Shown: positions 33,486 to 44,089, counted from the first letter of the stretch. The stretch is DNA of 64,000 nt from Anadara kagoshimensis (GCA_021292105.1 CM037867.1:12238183-12302182); one strand, 5' to 3'. A program made the numbers and translations. Notes: generated by a model not told the origin, from the letters alone.

Positions 33486-34799
33486 TCATAAATGTATGTC
33501 TTCAGAGGGTTTGTCTTCAACCTCAGGTACTGGTTCTTTGGTTTTAATCTCTTTGGTCTCTGTGTCTTTGGTAACCTTTTTTTCATTTTCCCTTCTCTTT
33601 AAAAATTCATCAATATTTGTTAGAGTAGGAGGTAGACTCATTCTATTCCAGTTGTGCCTCTCGATTATAGGTGATGTAATATCATCAACAGACGCATTTT
33701 CAGAAAACTCTAAGGTCAAAAGTTCAACTTGATCATCGTCCAACATTGGCCCTGTACTAGCAATACTCTCGGTATCAGAATTATCAACACTCTCAGGTTC
33801 CGCACCGCTGGGAACACTAAGGGACCGGTCTGTACCTGGATAACCAGGTGATATTTTTCTACCTGGGGACAGTATAGGTAGTTCATTTGTTCTGTTTGAC
33901 TTTCGACGATATGGCACACCTGATTTTTGAGAATGTACAGAGAGAACATCTGGTGTAGAATGAGGTCGATCCTGTGATGACTTTTGACCTTTCCTAGTTG
34001 GGAGTATTGTCTTTGTCTGATAAGATTGGGACAGCGGGTCCATTGTGGGATCAATTTGTAAAATTAAACCTTGGAGTTTTTTCCTATTTCTTGCTGGTGA
34101 CCCTGAAGCTGGAGTTCCTTCCTTTGAACTTGTGGATGCACTTAGAGTGTCTAACCTTGTTTCTTGAGCTACATGCAGTTCCTCGGTATGAAAATTTTGA
34201 CTTTCATTTCTCGGAGACGAAGATAGACTAGAAGGTTTGTCAGAATGAACAGAATCCCTTGGGGATGAAGATAAATATCCATCTCTTGGAGATGAAGATA
34301 AAAGCGTTTTATCTGGCTCATTTTCAGATAAACTAGTTCTTTGTACTCCTCGGACAATTTTACCACGTGGAGAATAAGTGTTTGGGAGGTGCATATATTC
34401 CTCCTCCCACGTGAATTCTGGAATTTCATCAATTTCCGAGAGACTACACTGATCTTCCGATCTATTTTCTATAGCATCCCTGTAACTCTGATTACGAGCC
34501 TTTTCAGGGGATGGATAGATAACTGATGGTAATGATAAATATGAATCTCTAGATTTTTGATAACTATTGCTATATGCAGAATCACATCCCTCTTCACTTT
34601 GCTCTCGACTTGGGGGTGGGGAAGGTGATTCTGAACCAACCCCTGCTCCTCTCACACCTAATTCCTGGTTTTTTCGTTTATCAACTCGCTGTTGATGTAT
34701 TTCATCACTAATCGTTTCCAGATTTCGCAATGCCTCTGAGTACATGGTTTTCGCTGATGAGACGTCTTCTTCCAGCATACTTATACTACGTTTCTGGTC
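33486..34799 (-). CDS. SH3BP5: SH3BP5 exon 7 (terminal, disordered tail)
   Basis: It begins DQKRSISMLEEDVSSAKTMY, finishes the coiled coil with ALRNLETISDEIHQQR, and continues with about 390 disordered residues ending PSEDIHL and TGA at 33488-33486. Visible motifs are SPSPPPSRE (a possible SH3 ligand), LSSSPRD repeats (about 34230-34310) and RKKLQGLIL (about 34057-34083), which fits a JNK docking pattern. The acceptor is 'tttatctttaag'. Confidence 0.94.
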   Translation of the reverse strand, partial: DQKRSISMLEEDVSSAKTMYSEALRNLETISDEIHQQRVDKRKNQELGVRGAGVGSESPSPPPSREQSEEGCDSAYSNSYQKSRDSYLSLPSVIYPSPEKARNQSYRDAIENRSEDQCSLSEIDEIPEFTWEEEYMHLPNTYSPRGKIVRGVQRTSLSENEPDKTLLSSSPRDGYLSSSPRDSVHSDKPSSLSSSPRNESQNFHTEELHVAQETRLDTLSASTSSKEGTPASGSPARNRKKLQGLILQIDPTMDPLSQSYQTKTILPTRKGQKSSQDRPHSTPDVLSVHSQKSGVPYRRKSNRTNELPILSPGRKISPGYPGTDRSLSVPSGAEPESVDNSDTESIASTGPMLDDDQVELLTLEFSENASVDDITSPIIERHNWNRMSLPPTLTNIDEFLKRRENEKKVTKDTETKEIKTKEPVPEVEDKPSEDIHL

Positions 34800-37127
34800 C
34801 TTAAAGATAAATCAATAGTGAGATATTAATAAGTTTTAAATATTTTTATTAGCCCTGAAATTAGTTTCCAATTTCCCCATCTTTGAGTGGGGTTTTATGT
34901 CCCAGTCAAGAATTGTTCACTTATAATGGGCAAAGAAACATAACCATTGACTTTTGCACTCTAGACAACGTGCAGAAAGGGTTCTTCAGCATGCCAAACC
35001 AACCATGACATAGGGCATTAAGGAACCTCTGACTCATTTATAAATGCAGGGTGATTGAAAACCGAACAAATACTACCTTTTTTCAGGTCAGACTAGGTCA
35101 AGTGAGAACCCCAACTTCCCACATACAGAGTGAGCAACCTACCAACTGTATTACCATAGTGGTTTGACTATAAATGTTGACGATAATTTGGCTCTGTGTA
35201 TGAAAAAATATATTCTATTTATGATTTCACTTGTAATTAAACTTAATTTGTATTTTTATGGCATAAACAGCATAATAATGTACTTCAATGTGACTTGAGA
35301 AAGATAACCCCTCAATTTTTTTCAAGATTAATTGTTAAAGTTGCAAAATAACAGAAATACCTTGAATGAAAATGTAACAAATGAACTGTTTTGAAATGGT
35401 GTTCATAGTTACCATAATAATATGAATACCACATCTTTGTATGGCAAACCAGTAACAAAGCACTAAATTGTGGCATTTATATTGACTTTTAACACCATTT
35501 CTGAACAGAGTGAGTAATGGTGTTTAACGTCCCAGTCAAGAATATTTCACTTATATCAAGACGTCACCAGCTATAGGCGAAGGTGCAGAAATTTTGCCTG
35601 TGTGTTGCGCTTGTGGCATTATACAGCAGGGTTCTTTAGCATGCCAAGCCCACCGTGACACGGGACCTCGTTTATTTTAACTCGTTTATTTTAAGTTCCC
35701 ATCCGAAAGAACCGTGACTTTCATTTGGTAATGCCGAGTGCTTGGCGAAAGAATCCATTTCTGAACAGTTCAACTGTTAGTTAATATCTCTCGTCAAGTA
35801 CACTAATGAAAAAAGTTGTGGCATAAATCATATTATGGTGTTTTTCACCAAAGTCAAGATTCTTTCACTTATATCATGGTCAGTTCTTAGATTTTAAATT
35901 AAAATCCATATGAATTTGTAGAGTATATAGTTAAATTCACATACATACCTCCATCATTTGGTTAAACTTAACCTTCATCTCATAATACGGTCTGAAAATA
36001 GAAAATGGTACGTGTGAAACTATTAATTATTCCATTATCAGTAATAAAATAAATAGAAATTATCATCAAATCTAAATACCAAATGCTAAGATATATTTTT
36101 AAAAATATAGCAATGTTTAATTAACAACCCAAAAAGCAAAATTTTTACTTGGGTAAACTTTGTTTATTAACATAGGTGACCAAATGGTCTAAAGTGTGCC
36201 CTTATTAGGGTTCGTACAGACATTTGGACTACAAATTTAAGGTTTTTTTTAGGGTCTTTTCAGGGTCTTATTTGCAAATTAAAGGCCTCATCAAAGGGAC
36301 AATTTTAGCAAAAAAATATTGGTGCAAAGCCAATTAAATCAATAAAACAATTATTTACGTGTCCATAGTAATGACTCTTGAAGTGGAGGTTGAAGTTTGG
36401 CATTCGGTTGGGCCAGATACCTTTAAGTTTAAATTGCCCGTTTCAACATAACTTATCAATTAATTATTTATTGATATCAGTCTATTTGCAACCACTTAAT
36501 ATCAAAATACAGACACCCAACTGGCCAAATTCAAGGGCTTTCAAGGGCCTTCAGGATAAATTCAAGGGCTTTTTAGGGTCAGACTTGTTTTTAGGGTCTT
36601 TTTAGGACAAACCTTAAAATTTAAGGACTTTTCAAGGCCTGTACGAACCCTGCTTATGGATCAGAGCACCTCTCATCACCTAGGTTTGCTTGCTGTAGAG
36701 CCATGGTTTTCTCCAGGCACTCTGGTTTCCTCCTCTATCCATGAACTAACCGTCTCTATATAAGTGAACAATTTTGACTGGGGTGTAAAACTCAATAACT
36801 CCACTCCTTTTTAAAATGTAGAGATTATCTCTTTATATAAAAGCAAATTTTACTGAAATGTTGAAACAGGACCTTCAGCAAGGATTGAATAAATTGACAC
36901 CACAACACCAATAGGTTTAGAAAAAGAAAGTGTGGGTTTGAAAATGTGGTAAAACCCTGATTCATTGCCATTTTGTTCAGTTATAAAAAGGTTTGACAAT
37001 AAAATCAAATAGGGAAGCTTTGTACTGGAGACTTTTGTCTTCTGTAATCACTATTATAGAATTTAGTCAGTTCTGGCAGTATTTTACAAAAGTGCTATTA
37101 GACATCATGGCTCTCTCTCTCTCTCTC

Positions 37128-37179
<52 letters not shown>

Positions 37180-40100
37180 ACCCTTTTGTGAATGGGGCAA
37201 GGTCCTTACAATTGTAAAAACAAGAATCATAATGGCAGATATTGCGAAAAAAATTCCATTAAAGTAAAAGAAAACTCGAAAATACTGTTAAAAGCAAAGT
37301 GAAAATCCGCAAGGTCGTTGTGAAAAACCCATAAGATTTTGAATTGTGACTGGGGCCAAATATTAGCCCAAAAATCCCTGGATATATATAGACAATGAAA
37401 ATGGTGGCTTATGAATGTTAATGGCATACAGGTGGCTACATAATCATTCACTTTTTAGCAGGTAAAAATTACAATAACAATAATTTTAAGCATCCATCAT
37501 TTTATTTCTAACAACTGAAGTACTACGATGCAATATGATAATGCTTTCATTGAGAGAAATAAACCATTCTAACATGACGGAGTATGTTGTAATTAAATGC
37601 ATCTATCATTTTAAACAAATAAGATTACAGATGTTAGGTATTTTTTAAAATATAAAAAATATTTTTGGAAAACCATGCTAAAATACATGTATATCTTAAG
37701 GCTGGGATAAAATAATTTCAAAAGTAAAAGAAAGCCATGGGTATTGTCTATGGAAAATAAATATTTGGTTAAAATATACAGTCAATAAAATCAGTGCAGT
37801 AACATAATCAACACTGAATATTACTTAAAACTTATTTTTTATTACCATTAACACATGCAGCATATTACCTTATTAGACATTCTTAATACATGTAAAAACA
37901 AGTTTTAAAAATTCCTTGTACACAAATTGAAGCCAATCACATCCCAGCAAAGGGAGATAATCCACATGCTTGAAACCATAAACCTGCTACTTACAACATT
38001 GAGAGTTCAAATCGGTTGACAATATCACTAAGTTGGAGAAAACTCCTCCGAATTGATAAACTAGGTGCACAAAGGTAAAATAAAAACCAAAAGTTTATCA
38101 AAAACAAAGTTAAAAAAATTTGTCACTAACAACAAAGAAACGTAATCTATATAGTAAAAAGGAAACATGCAATAACTGAATCAAAGAATGAAGAAACAAA
38201 AAAATCCAACTACACCAACTTTCTTTAAATGTGAAGAAAAGAACCTAAGATTTGCTGAGGGTCAGATTGTATTCTACAGAAAATTTATTACATTCTAACA
38301 AGAAATAGGTCTAAAATGTTAGAGCATAACATTCTCAAACTGCTTTAACAGTTTTTACAAAACTGAAATAAAATTACAAATAGTAAATAAGTCCTGTTTA
38401 CTTACATATTGCCACCCAAAAAAATTCAAATAAAACACTGACAAGATCCTCTTTTGCAATATTTGATTTTGATATGAAAACGTTCCCCAAATTTGATATC
38501 AGAGATGCTTACATCACATAATGAATTGTTTGATGACATCATTTGACATGAAAGTTCTATAATACTGATTTTTCTTATACCTAGAAATCACAAATTCATG
38601 CTGGTCACATGACAAGCTGTTCAGATTCTATGACCATTTTAGTCTATTAAGAGGTATTCCTTGGTGCATGGGGATGTGCATAGCCATTCCCTGTTACACC
38701 TAGCCTTGACTCAAGTACTGGTAAGTGAAAAACAGCAAAATTCATTCAAGTTAATTGGATTTCATGATATGCAGGGTCACAGTGATTCCAGCAATAAATA
38801 CACAAAAAACCAAGTGCAGGGAAGGATGAAATTTGCACAACAATGCACAATGATCTCATTTTCAGAAAAAAAAGTTAGAAAATACACTTGAAAGCAAATT
38901 TATGACAAAGGCATGCTTTGAAAAACTAAAGTGAAAAACTTTGGAGGGGAAATAATGATGCTTGCCACAGTTTAAAATTTCAATTATTGTTTTATCTTAG
39001 GAAATTTTTCAGAGTTGTGCCCCTTTGAAATTTTAATTTTTTTTTCACAACACTTTAATGTAAGAAATTGAAAACTGGAATACTAGTGGAGCTGTTGTTG
39101 TTATTTAAAATGGGGCTAAATATTGGCCATAAAATACCCAGTACACCCTATACATGTATATCCAATACGTCTACAGCGGTCACTTTGGCCTGGTCCATCA
39201 AATGACCACTTTAAACAGGTTGGACTGTACTTAAAATTTCCTTAACCAATGACTTACTTTGATTTACTAATTGCTCTCTTCAGATCTTTCTGTATCTGTT
39301 GTACTCTCTCCTCAGCTTCTTTAAATGCTACTGTAGTTCTCATGTGTTCCTTTTCACTTTCATTTCTTTCTTTTTCTGCCTCGTTTACCTATTGGAAGTA
39401 CAGAAGTTTAGTAAAAATGTGTACACAAATAAACTGTTATCATTTAAATGAGGTAGTGTATAACATTTTGAAACAGAGTGTGGCAAATGCTTGCCTGTAT
39501 GGATGAATAATCACAAAATGCCCAATTCTGTTGTTCACAAGTCAGGAATACGGCATCACCTGACTGACTGTATTTTCTAAGTTGCATGTGTTTATGTTTA
39601 AAAATTATGCTTATAAATAGACAGATACATGCATCTTATAAAGTTGTAACTGACAATGAATATTCTCATATTTTCACAACCAATTACTGTCAATAAGGTT
39701 TTCCTATTGGTCTTGTTTGTGTAACATGTTTTGCTTAGGGTATATGACTTAATTGATTGAATTGGGTATTACATCCCAGTCAAGAATATTTCACTTATGA
39801 GTCATCACCAACTATAGGTAAAGTGGTAGAAATTTTTATGTCTCAGGGCAATCTGAAGGGAGGGTTCTTTAACGTGCCATGCCTGTCGTAATACAGGGCA
39901 TCGGTTTTTAAGGTCTCTTCTGACGGACCCCATGACTTTCATTTCTAAATGCTGAGTGCTTGGCAAAAGAACAGTCACTACCTATTTTCAAGTCTCGAGT
40001 CAGACCTGGCGGGAATTCAAACCCATGACCTCCCACAGACAGAGTGACTGCTCTATCAACTGAACTACCATAGTGGATTTTTCCTACTCAAGAATTAACC

Positions 40101-43076
40101 TATAACTCTTACCTTCATGGTAGCATGATTTAACATTTCTTGCCATGCTGGATCAGATGGTTCCTCACGACACATATAACCCTGTTCAGCTAGCTGCACC
40201 ATTTCTTTAGCAGCTTCGTGCATGCTACATGCTCGCTCATATCTTATTGCCACTTTCTGAGTCTCAATATGAGCCTGATAAATAAAAGAAGGTTTACAAA
40301 ATAATATAAACTAATATTTGTAATAAAATATTTATCTGTTCAAATCAATTTTAATTGCTAGGTGTAGTATGGTCAGTAAAATCATTGAAGTCTGAACTGG
40401 ATTTTGGACAAAATCTGTTATCAGTTGAGTTAGCCTTTGTCCCTCTAAGTACATCAATAGGAATTCAAATCAATTATAGGCTCTTGGTGGAAGAGTGGTC
40501 TAAAGCACAAGGTTACGGGTCACTCACTCTCTTAGCTAGAACCCATTCAGGAGTCAGGATAGAACCTAATGAAGGAATGTTTGCCAGTTTGTTTGCCAAA
40601 AGTCTGTGATTTTATACAGAGTACTCATAAATGTCTTCCTCTATATAAGTGAAAGATGGCCCAATTCTCTACAAGGAGAGATGGAATTGAGTCAAGAAAG
40701 TCATATAAGTGAAAGAATCTTGACTAGGGCATAAAACTGCATTATTCCACTCCTTTTTCCACATTAATAGGAATTTACATCATTTCTGTTACACAACAGT
40801 AACACTCAACAAGACCTGGAATTATTTTTTGCATAAAACATAGGGCTGTATTTCTCAGATCACTGTATTTACCTCCTTGGCCTTATGCCTGGCATCATAG
40901 TATGGCCTTGCCTTCTCTACACATGCTCCAAGTTTCTTTGCAAGTGTGTTTAACTTGTGTGTAGAATCAGATAAAGCCTGTCTGAAAGTCGCCCTTCTAT
41001 CCTATAATACAAATAACAGTTATTTTATTAATTTGAAAGTTGTATATACAGTGATTCATAGTATTACTAATATTCAATAACATCTCCTTTTATTCTGGGG
41101 CCCTTGGTGGCTGAGCAATCCAGTCTCACAAAAACAAAATGCAATCATATCTCATGGCAAAATTTCTTCAAAAGCAAGACTGTTTTTTTTATAAATATTT
41201 ATTATGTACATGTATAATGTACATTTAAATACTGGCTTACAATAAGTGCCCCTCACCGCCTTAGTTCTAATCCCACTTGGGCAAATCTTGGCGTCAGTTC
41301 ACTTGTAGTTGTAGAAGGTAGGTGTTTGTCTCTGAATACTATGGTTTCCTCCATCATCTCAGAACTGACTGCATCATTATAAGTGAAGAAGTTTTGACTA
41401 GTGCATAAACTGTTTAAACACCACTGCTCCACTCCATTCTGTGTTTCTAATATTAGATCTGCCATTTCATTTTCACCATATGGTCAGATTGTCCATCATT
41501 AAAGACAGCTATTTTTTGGAAGGCTATATTTACAAATCTCACTAGATTAAATATTTTATCATTTCAAAATCAATAAAATTTGGATTTCGTTTTAAATTTG
41601 ACTATTTAATTCTAATCAATGAATGATGAAGTTGTATGCATATAATTATACAGGTATAAAAAATATGTGGTAATAACATTTGCCTAAAATTAATCTGGAT
41701 CAACTTTTAACTTACATCTAATTCCAATTCTAACTTGTTAATCTCCTCTGAGGCTTTATTCAGTCTTTCTAATTCACCCTATATATAAAATAAAAAGATT
41801 ATTAAAATACCTGTGTATGGTCATGGGGCTAGATGTTATTTCTAGTGGATGTGGAATTTTAAGTGTTGTAAGTTTTCCTGTACAAGTGATATTATTCCAG
41901 GATTCATAATGTAAACATTAGCCATTTTGTTCCACACACTTGTTTAAAATTATAAAATTTCTTACATGTGTATTGTGTAACAGGAAGGAGTAAAAATGCA
42001 GTGTCAGACTGTGGATGGAACCTGATACCTCCCACACTATAACCGAATGCTCTACCACTGACCTACCAAAACCCACACATCTGTCCAGTTATTTTAGAGT
42101 TTCCCAAGGTCCAAAGTGGGAAACCTGACACAAATTTCCTCAGATGGACTTTATTTGGCCAATAATTGCCAGTCCACCACTTTTAAGGGCCACACTAGCC
42201 ACGAAACTATAACAGGAGGGAGAAAAACAAGGGTCTGAAATGGAATCAAGCTGGGGCCTCCCGTTCTATAGGCGGGTGTCCTACCACTGAGCAACCTACT
42301 AAACCACTAAACACATTACTAAACACTGGCCACATAATTTGTCATGTCTCGCATAGCACTTGTTTTTCAAGGTTTTAGTCATGAAAATCAATAAATTCTG
42401 TATCATGTCATATACTATTGTGACGTATGCATTTTGTTGTAATTAATTAACACAATATGTCTGCTGCGATAGTAAATCCCTATAAGCATATATTAAAAAA
42501 GGTTGCATTTTATCTACTGAGCAACTCGCAGAGATGTTTTATGCATCACGGTATTCATTCAAAATGCAACAAGGCATAAAAAAAATTATAGATTTCGTTA
42601 TCTAAAAACTTGAAATACTAGTGCTATTCCAGACATGAATTATGCAGTAAACATTGACTAACCACCTTTTTATTTGGTTGTCATTTTTATAATTTTCTGC
42701 TGTTCTAATTAGCAAAATGATTCAATTTAAGTTAAATTCATACAATATTTTAATGTAAGGTGAAGAGTATAACTCAGTATTTATTGATTCTAAGGTGGAT
42801 TGAGAACATATTGAGAGCATTATTAAATTAAACCTGGTCTGTACTTTGATGGACATCATCCATCATCCGATCACTGGGTGATGGAAGATAAACTCGACAT
42901 GTCGCTCCATCAGACCTAGTGTTAGAATATGAAAAAGGAAAAATAACGAAAAAGATATAAACAGTCATAAATCCTCAAGATAAATCGTTCTTATTAACCT
43001 GAATTCGTGGATCTAATGCCTCATCTTCCAAATCTTCGAGGTAAGTTGGTGACAGCCGACCTTCACAGTCGGCCAT
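33486..43076 (-). CDS. SH3BP5: SH3 domain-binding protein 5 (SH3BP5/Sab), Rab11 GEF; complete, seven exons
   Basis: Seven minus-strand exons join in phase into a protein of about 639 residues. The N-terminal coiled-coil region (about 20-230) aligns throughout with vertebrate SH3BP5: DPRIQGELERLNKA, LAKKLGACVEKARPYYDAR, DPAWQEMLNHATMKVNEAE, RAISKSKPYYEMK and ALRNLETISDEIHQQR. In the family this antiparallel coiled coil is the Rab11 exchange-factor domain, and the protein also binds JNK and the BTK SH3 domain at mitochondria. The C-terminal ~400 residues are Ser/Pro-rich, disordered and longer than in human SH3BP5 (455 residues). They include SPSPPPSRE near the exon start and three LSSSPR repeats. 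Exons: 43076-42999, 41778-41716, 41001-40873, 40274-40113, 39388-39258, 35991-35949, 34799-33486. Confidence 0.95.
34885..35163 (-). repeat. SINE family A copy (decayed)
   Basis: On the plus strand it reads 'tgtcccagtcaagaattgtt', 'gggttcttcagcatgcca' and finally 'aaccccaacttcccacatac' with 'accaactgtattaccatagt', the complement of the tRNA-like head. It lies in SH3BP5 intron 6. Confidence 0.6.
35512..35755 (-). repeat. SINE family A body and tail
   Basis: Plus-strand 'ccagtcaagaatatttcact', 'gcgcttgtggcattatacag', 'agggttctttagcatgcca' and 'gaaagaaccgtgactttcat'. The head is absent. A 'tttattttaactcg' duplication lies inside. Confidence 0.65.
35949..35991 (-). CDS. SH3BP5: SH3BP5 exon 6 (43-bp micro-exon)
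   Basis: The first base completes the split Lys codon, then PYYEMKVKFNQMME. The acceptor is 'tctattttcag' and the donor 'gtatgtatg'. The phase arithmetic with exons 5 and 7 is exact, and KSKPYYE matches KSKPYFE of vertebrates. Confidence 0.92.
36170..36810 (+). repeat. SINE family B copy interrupted by the 447-bp transposon
   Basis: The left part (to 36205) has 'aaatggtctaaagtgtgccc'. The right part resumes at 36653 with 'cttatggatcagagcacctc', 'cctctatccatgaactaacc' and the tail 'gactggggtgtaaaactcaa'. It is in SH3BP5 intron 5. Confidence 0.75.
36206..36652. mobile_element. 447-bp non-autonomous DNA transposon with 'agggttcgtacag' ends
   Basis: The ends are 'tagggttcgtacag' and 'ctgtacgaaccctg', with inner 'aaatttaagg' and 'tttttagggtctttttagg' repeats. 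Both flanks carry CTTAT (36201-36205 and 36653-36657), a 5-bp target-site duplication. It has interrupted a SINE B copy. The CAGGG terminus and 5-bp duplication would suit a hAT-like element, but no transposase is present. Confidence 0.85.
37111..37178. repeat. (CT)n microsatellite
   Basis: Uninterrupted CT dinucleotides apart from one 'gtcggt' break. It generates the Leu/Ser 'protein' on the plus strand. Confidence 0.95.
37180..39160 (-). other. Part of SH3BP5 intron 5, no recognised element
   Basis: AT-rich intronic DNA. I saw no exon or clear repeat family over this stretch. Confidence 0.45.
39166..39231. mobile_element. Short 'cagtc' MITE remnant
   Basis: The centre 'ggtcactttggcctggtcca' and the right end 'aaacaggttggactgta' match the palindromic MITE family. 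The left end is eroded. Confidence 0.5.
39258..39388 (-). CDS. SH3BP5: SH3BP5 exon 5
   Basis: The 131-bp exon reads VNEAEKERNESEKEHMRTTV through LKRAISKSK, ending with two bases of a split Lys codon. The acceptor is 'cttccaatag' and the donor 'gtaagtcat'. It is highly charged and helical, as expected of the coiled coil. Confidence 0.94.
39764..40077 (-). repeat. SINE family A, nearly full length
   Basis: It runs from the tail complement ('catcccagtcaagaatattt') through 'gagggttctttaacgtgcca' to the head complement, with B-box 'tcaaacccatgacctcccac' and A-box 'ctctatcaactgaactacca'. It lies in SH3BP5 intron 4. Confidence 0.75.
40113..40274 (-). CDS. SH3BP5: SH3BP5 exon 4
   Basis: Fifty-four codons, phase 0, from AHIETQKVAIRYERACSMHE to DPAWQEMLNHATMK. 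The acceptor is 'ttatttatcag' and the donor 'gtaagagtt'. The WQEMLNHAT segment is essentially identical to the vertebrate protein. Confidence 0.95.
40480..40760 (+). repeat. SINE family B
   Basis: Head 'ttggtggaagagtggtctaa', 'tagaacccattcaggagtca', tail 'gaaagaatcttgactagggc' with an extra copy of 'tatataagtgaaaga'. It lies in SH3BP5 intron 3. Confidence 0.7.
40873..41001 (-). CDS. SH3BP5: SH3BP5 exon 3
   Basis: Forty-three codons, phase 0: DRRATFRQALSDSTHKLNTL, then AKKLGACVEKARPYYDAR and HKAKE. The acceptor is 'gtattatag' and the donor 'gtaaatac'. It matches the family segment containing the conserved 'KPYxEAR'. Confidence 0.94.
41098..41440 (+). repeat. SINE family B with an internal insertion
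   Basis: The head 'cccttggtggctgagcaatc' is separated by about 125 bp of unrelated DNA from the rest ('gttctaatcccacttgggca', 'tggtttcctccatcatctca', 'aagttttgactagtgcataa'). Confidence 0.6.
41716..41778 (-). CDS. SH3BP5: SH3BP5 exon 2
   Basis: Twenty-one codons, phase 0 at both ends: GELERLNKASEEINKLELEL plus D. The acceptor is 'tttatatatag' and the donor 'gtaagttaa'. It corresponds to the start of the first long helix of the coiled-coil domain. Confidence 0.92.
41985..42305 (-). repeat. Two tRNA-like SINE heads of a third family
   Basis: Minus-strand tRNA-like heads: the complement of 41985-42065 contains 'gtaggtcagtggtagagcat', and that of 42225-42300 contains 'ttgctcagtggtaggacacc' with 'cgggaggccccagcttgatt'. 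The acceptor-stem pairing of a true tRNA is absent. Confidence 0.5.
42834..42866 (-). CDS. Possible alternative first coding exon of SH3BP5
   Basis: On the minus strand a frame MMDDVHQSTDQ ends CAG before the donor-like 'gtttaattt'. Its phase 0 end would join exon 2 (GELERLN) in frame. The frame is open further upstream (SDGATCRVYLPSPSDR). An acceptor-like 'ctaacactag' lies upstream, but using it would put the exon in the wrong phase after exon 1, so an alternative promoter is the better reading. It could be chance. Confidence 0.25.
42999..43076 (-). CDS. SH3BP5: SH3BP5 exon 1 (start codon)
   Basis: The ATG at 43076 is in context 'cgaggaagatggcc', a good Kozak match (A at -3, G at +4). It encodes MADCEGRLSPTYLEDLEDEA and LDPRIQ (26 codons), ending CAG before the donor 'gttaataag'. 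The DPRIQ ending matches the vertebrate protein at the same place. The donor is not the strongest consensus. Confidence 0.92.
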
Positions 43077-43221
43077 CTTCCTCGAAATTAATCGCATTAA
43101 TCTCAGTTCCAAATTGAAATTAATATTATATTAAAATTGTACAGCATTTTAAAGAAATTTTCCATATATTTTAATATTTAAACTTTAAATATAGCTGATT
43201 ATAATTTTTTATATTAAAAAT
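43077..43221. promoter_or_regulatory. Putative bidirectional promoter region
   Basis: 145 bp separate the SH3BP5 ATG (minus) from a plus-strand ATG at 43222 that opens a 60-codon frame ending at a strong donor. The stretch is AT-rich with 'tatattaaaa' and 'tatattttaatattta'. No further element is recognised; transcription start sites are unknown. Confidence 0.35.
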
Positions 43222-43402
43222 ATGCGTAAAACGTCTTATTTTGTAAATTCGAGTGACAATCTAGTTGAGTTGGAGAGTAACAACCCGGAAGTGTTTCCAA
43301 AAAAGGGATTCCCCTCGAAAATTGAATTTTGTTTACCTGTGTTGTGCTTGGGATTTCCCGAAAATTCAACAAATCAAGGAGAGGAACTTGTGAATAAATC
43401 GG
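43222..43402 (+). CDS. Possible first exon of a divergent gene
   Basis: The ATG-initiated frame reads MRKTSYFVNSSDNLVELESN, then NPEVFPKKGFPSKIEFCLPV, LCLGFPENSTNQ and GEELVNKS. It is followed by the excellent donor 'gtgagtaaag' at 43403. The amino-acid composition is balanced and not low complexity. I do not recognise the protein and could not find the next exon in the remaining 20 kb, so a chance frame is possible. Confidence 0.35.
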
Positions 43403-43894
43403 TGAGTAAAGATGATTAAATTTTTTGATTGTTTTAATTTTGATTTTTGTAAGGTTTGCGCCAAAAATGAGGTTAAAAATCCATAATTTTGTAATGCATT
43501 AATTTTGTAATGTTTTGTTAAAAAATTAGATAAACACAAACAACAACAATGAATACCTGTTTTACCAGTTCACACCTGTAAAAAATGTCAGGAATTTTTA
43601 TTCAAGTTCTAATTGTATAATATTTCACAGTCCTGGTCCTGACAACAAAATTGGTTACTGGTTAGCTGTATTTTAGAGGTAATTTTCTATTTTTAACATT
43701 TTTGAAATAAATCTAATTTTTCGATTCTATAAATTTTTATAATTTGGTCTAACTTTTCTCAAAACAAATGCAACATACAAATGTATAACATCAACATTAC
43801 AATGAAGCACTCTTTTGGAGTCAATTTTCACTGTTTAGTCATTGTTCAATTATAAATATAAGTCACTTTTCCTTAAGGAAACATTCTTTTGAAG

Positions 43895-44088
43895 TACAGC
43901 CTAACCTTGTTATAATGTCCCTCGATTACCTTGCCACTTCCCTTTTTGCACCATAATATTTTGCAGTGCTAAAATTTGTTTCATCTTTTTTTTTCTTTAT
44001 AAGGTTTCCTAAATTTATCACCAAACCTCTTTATATTTACAAAATTTAAATGAACAAATGGTAACAGTGAATCAAGGTTTTACTGTAT
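43895..44088. mobile_element. MITE with 'acag...ttttactgta' ends
   Basis: Left 'gtacagcctaaccttgttat' and right 'gaatcaaggttttactgta', the partner of 3313-3520. Confidence 0.55.
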
Positions 44089-44089
44089 G

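Noticed and set aside
33496-34526. Several 61-112-codon frames on both strands over the SH3BP5 last exon
   Set aside because: Alternate-frame or antisense shadows of the SH3BP5 tail.
36993-37217. 74-codon frame with repeated LSLSLS
   Set aside because: Translation of a (CT)n microsatellite.
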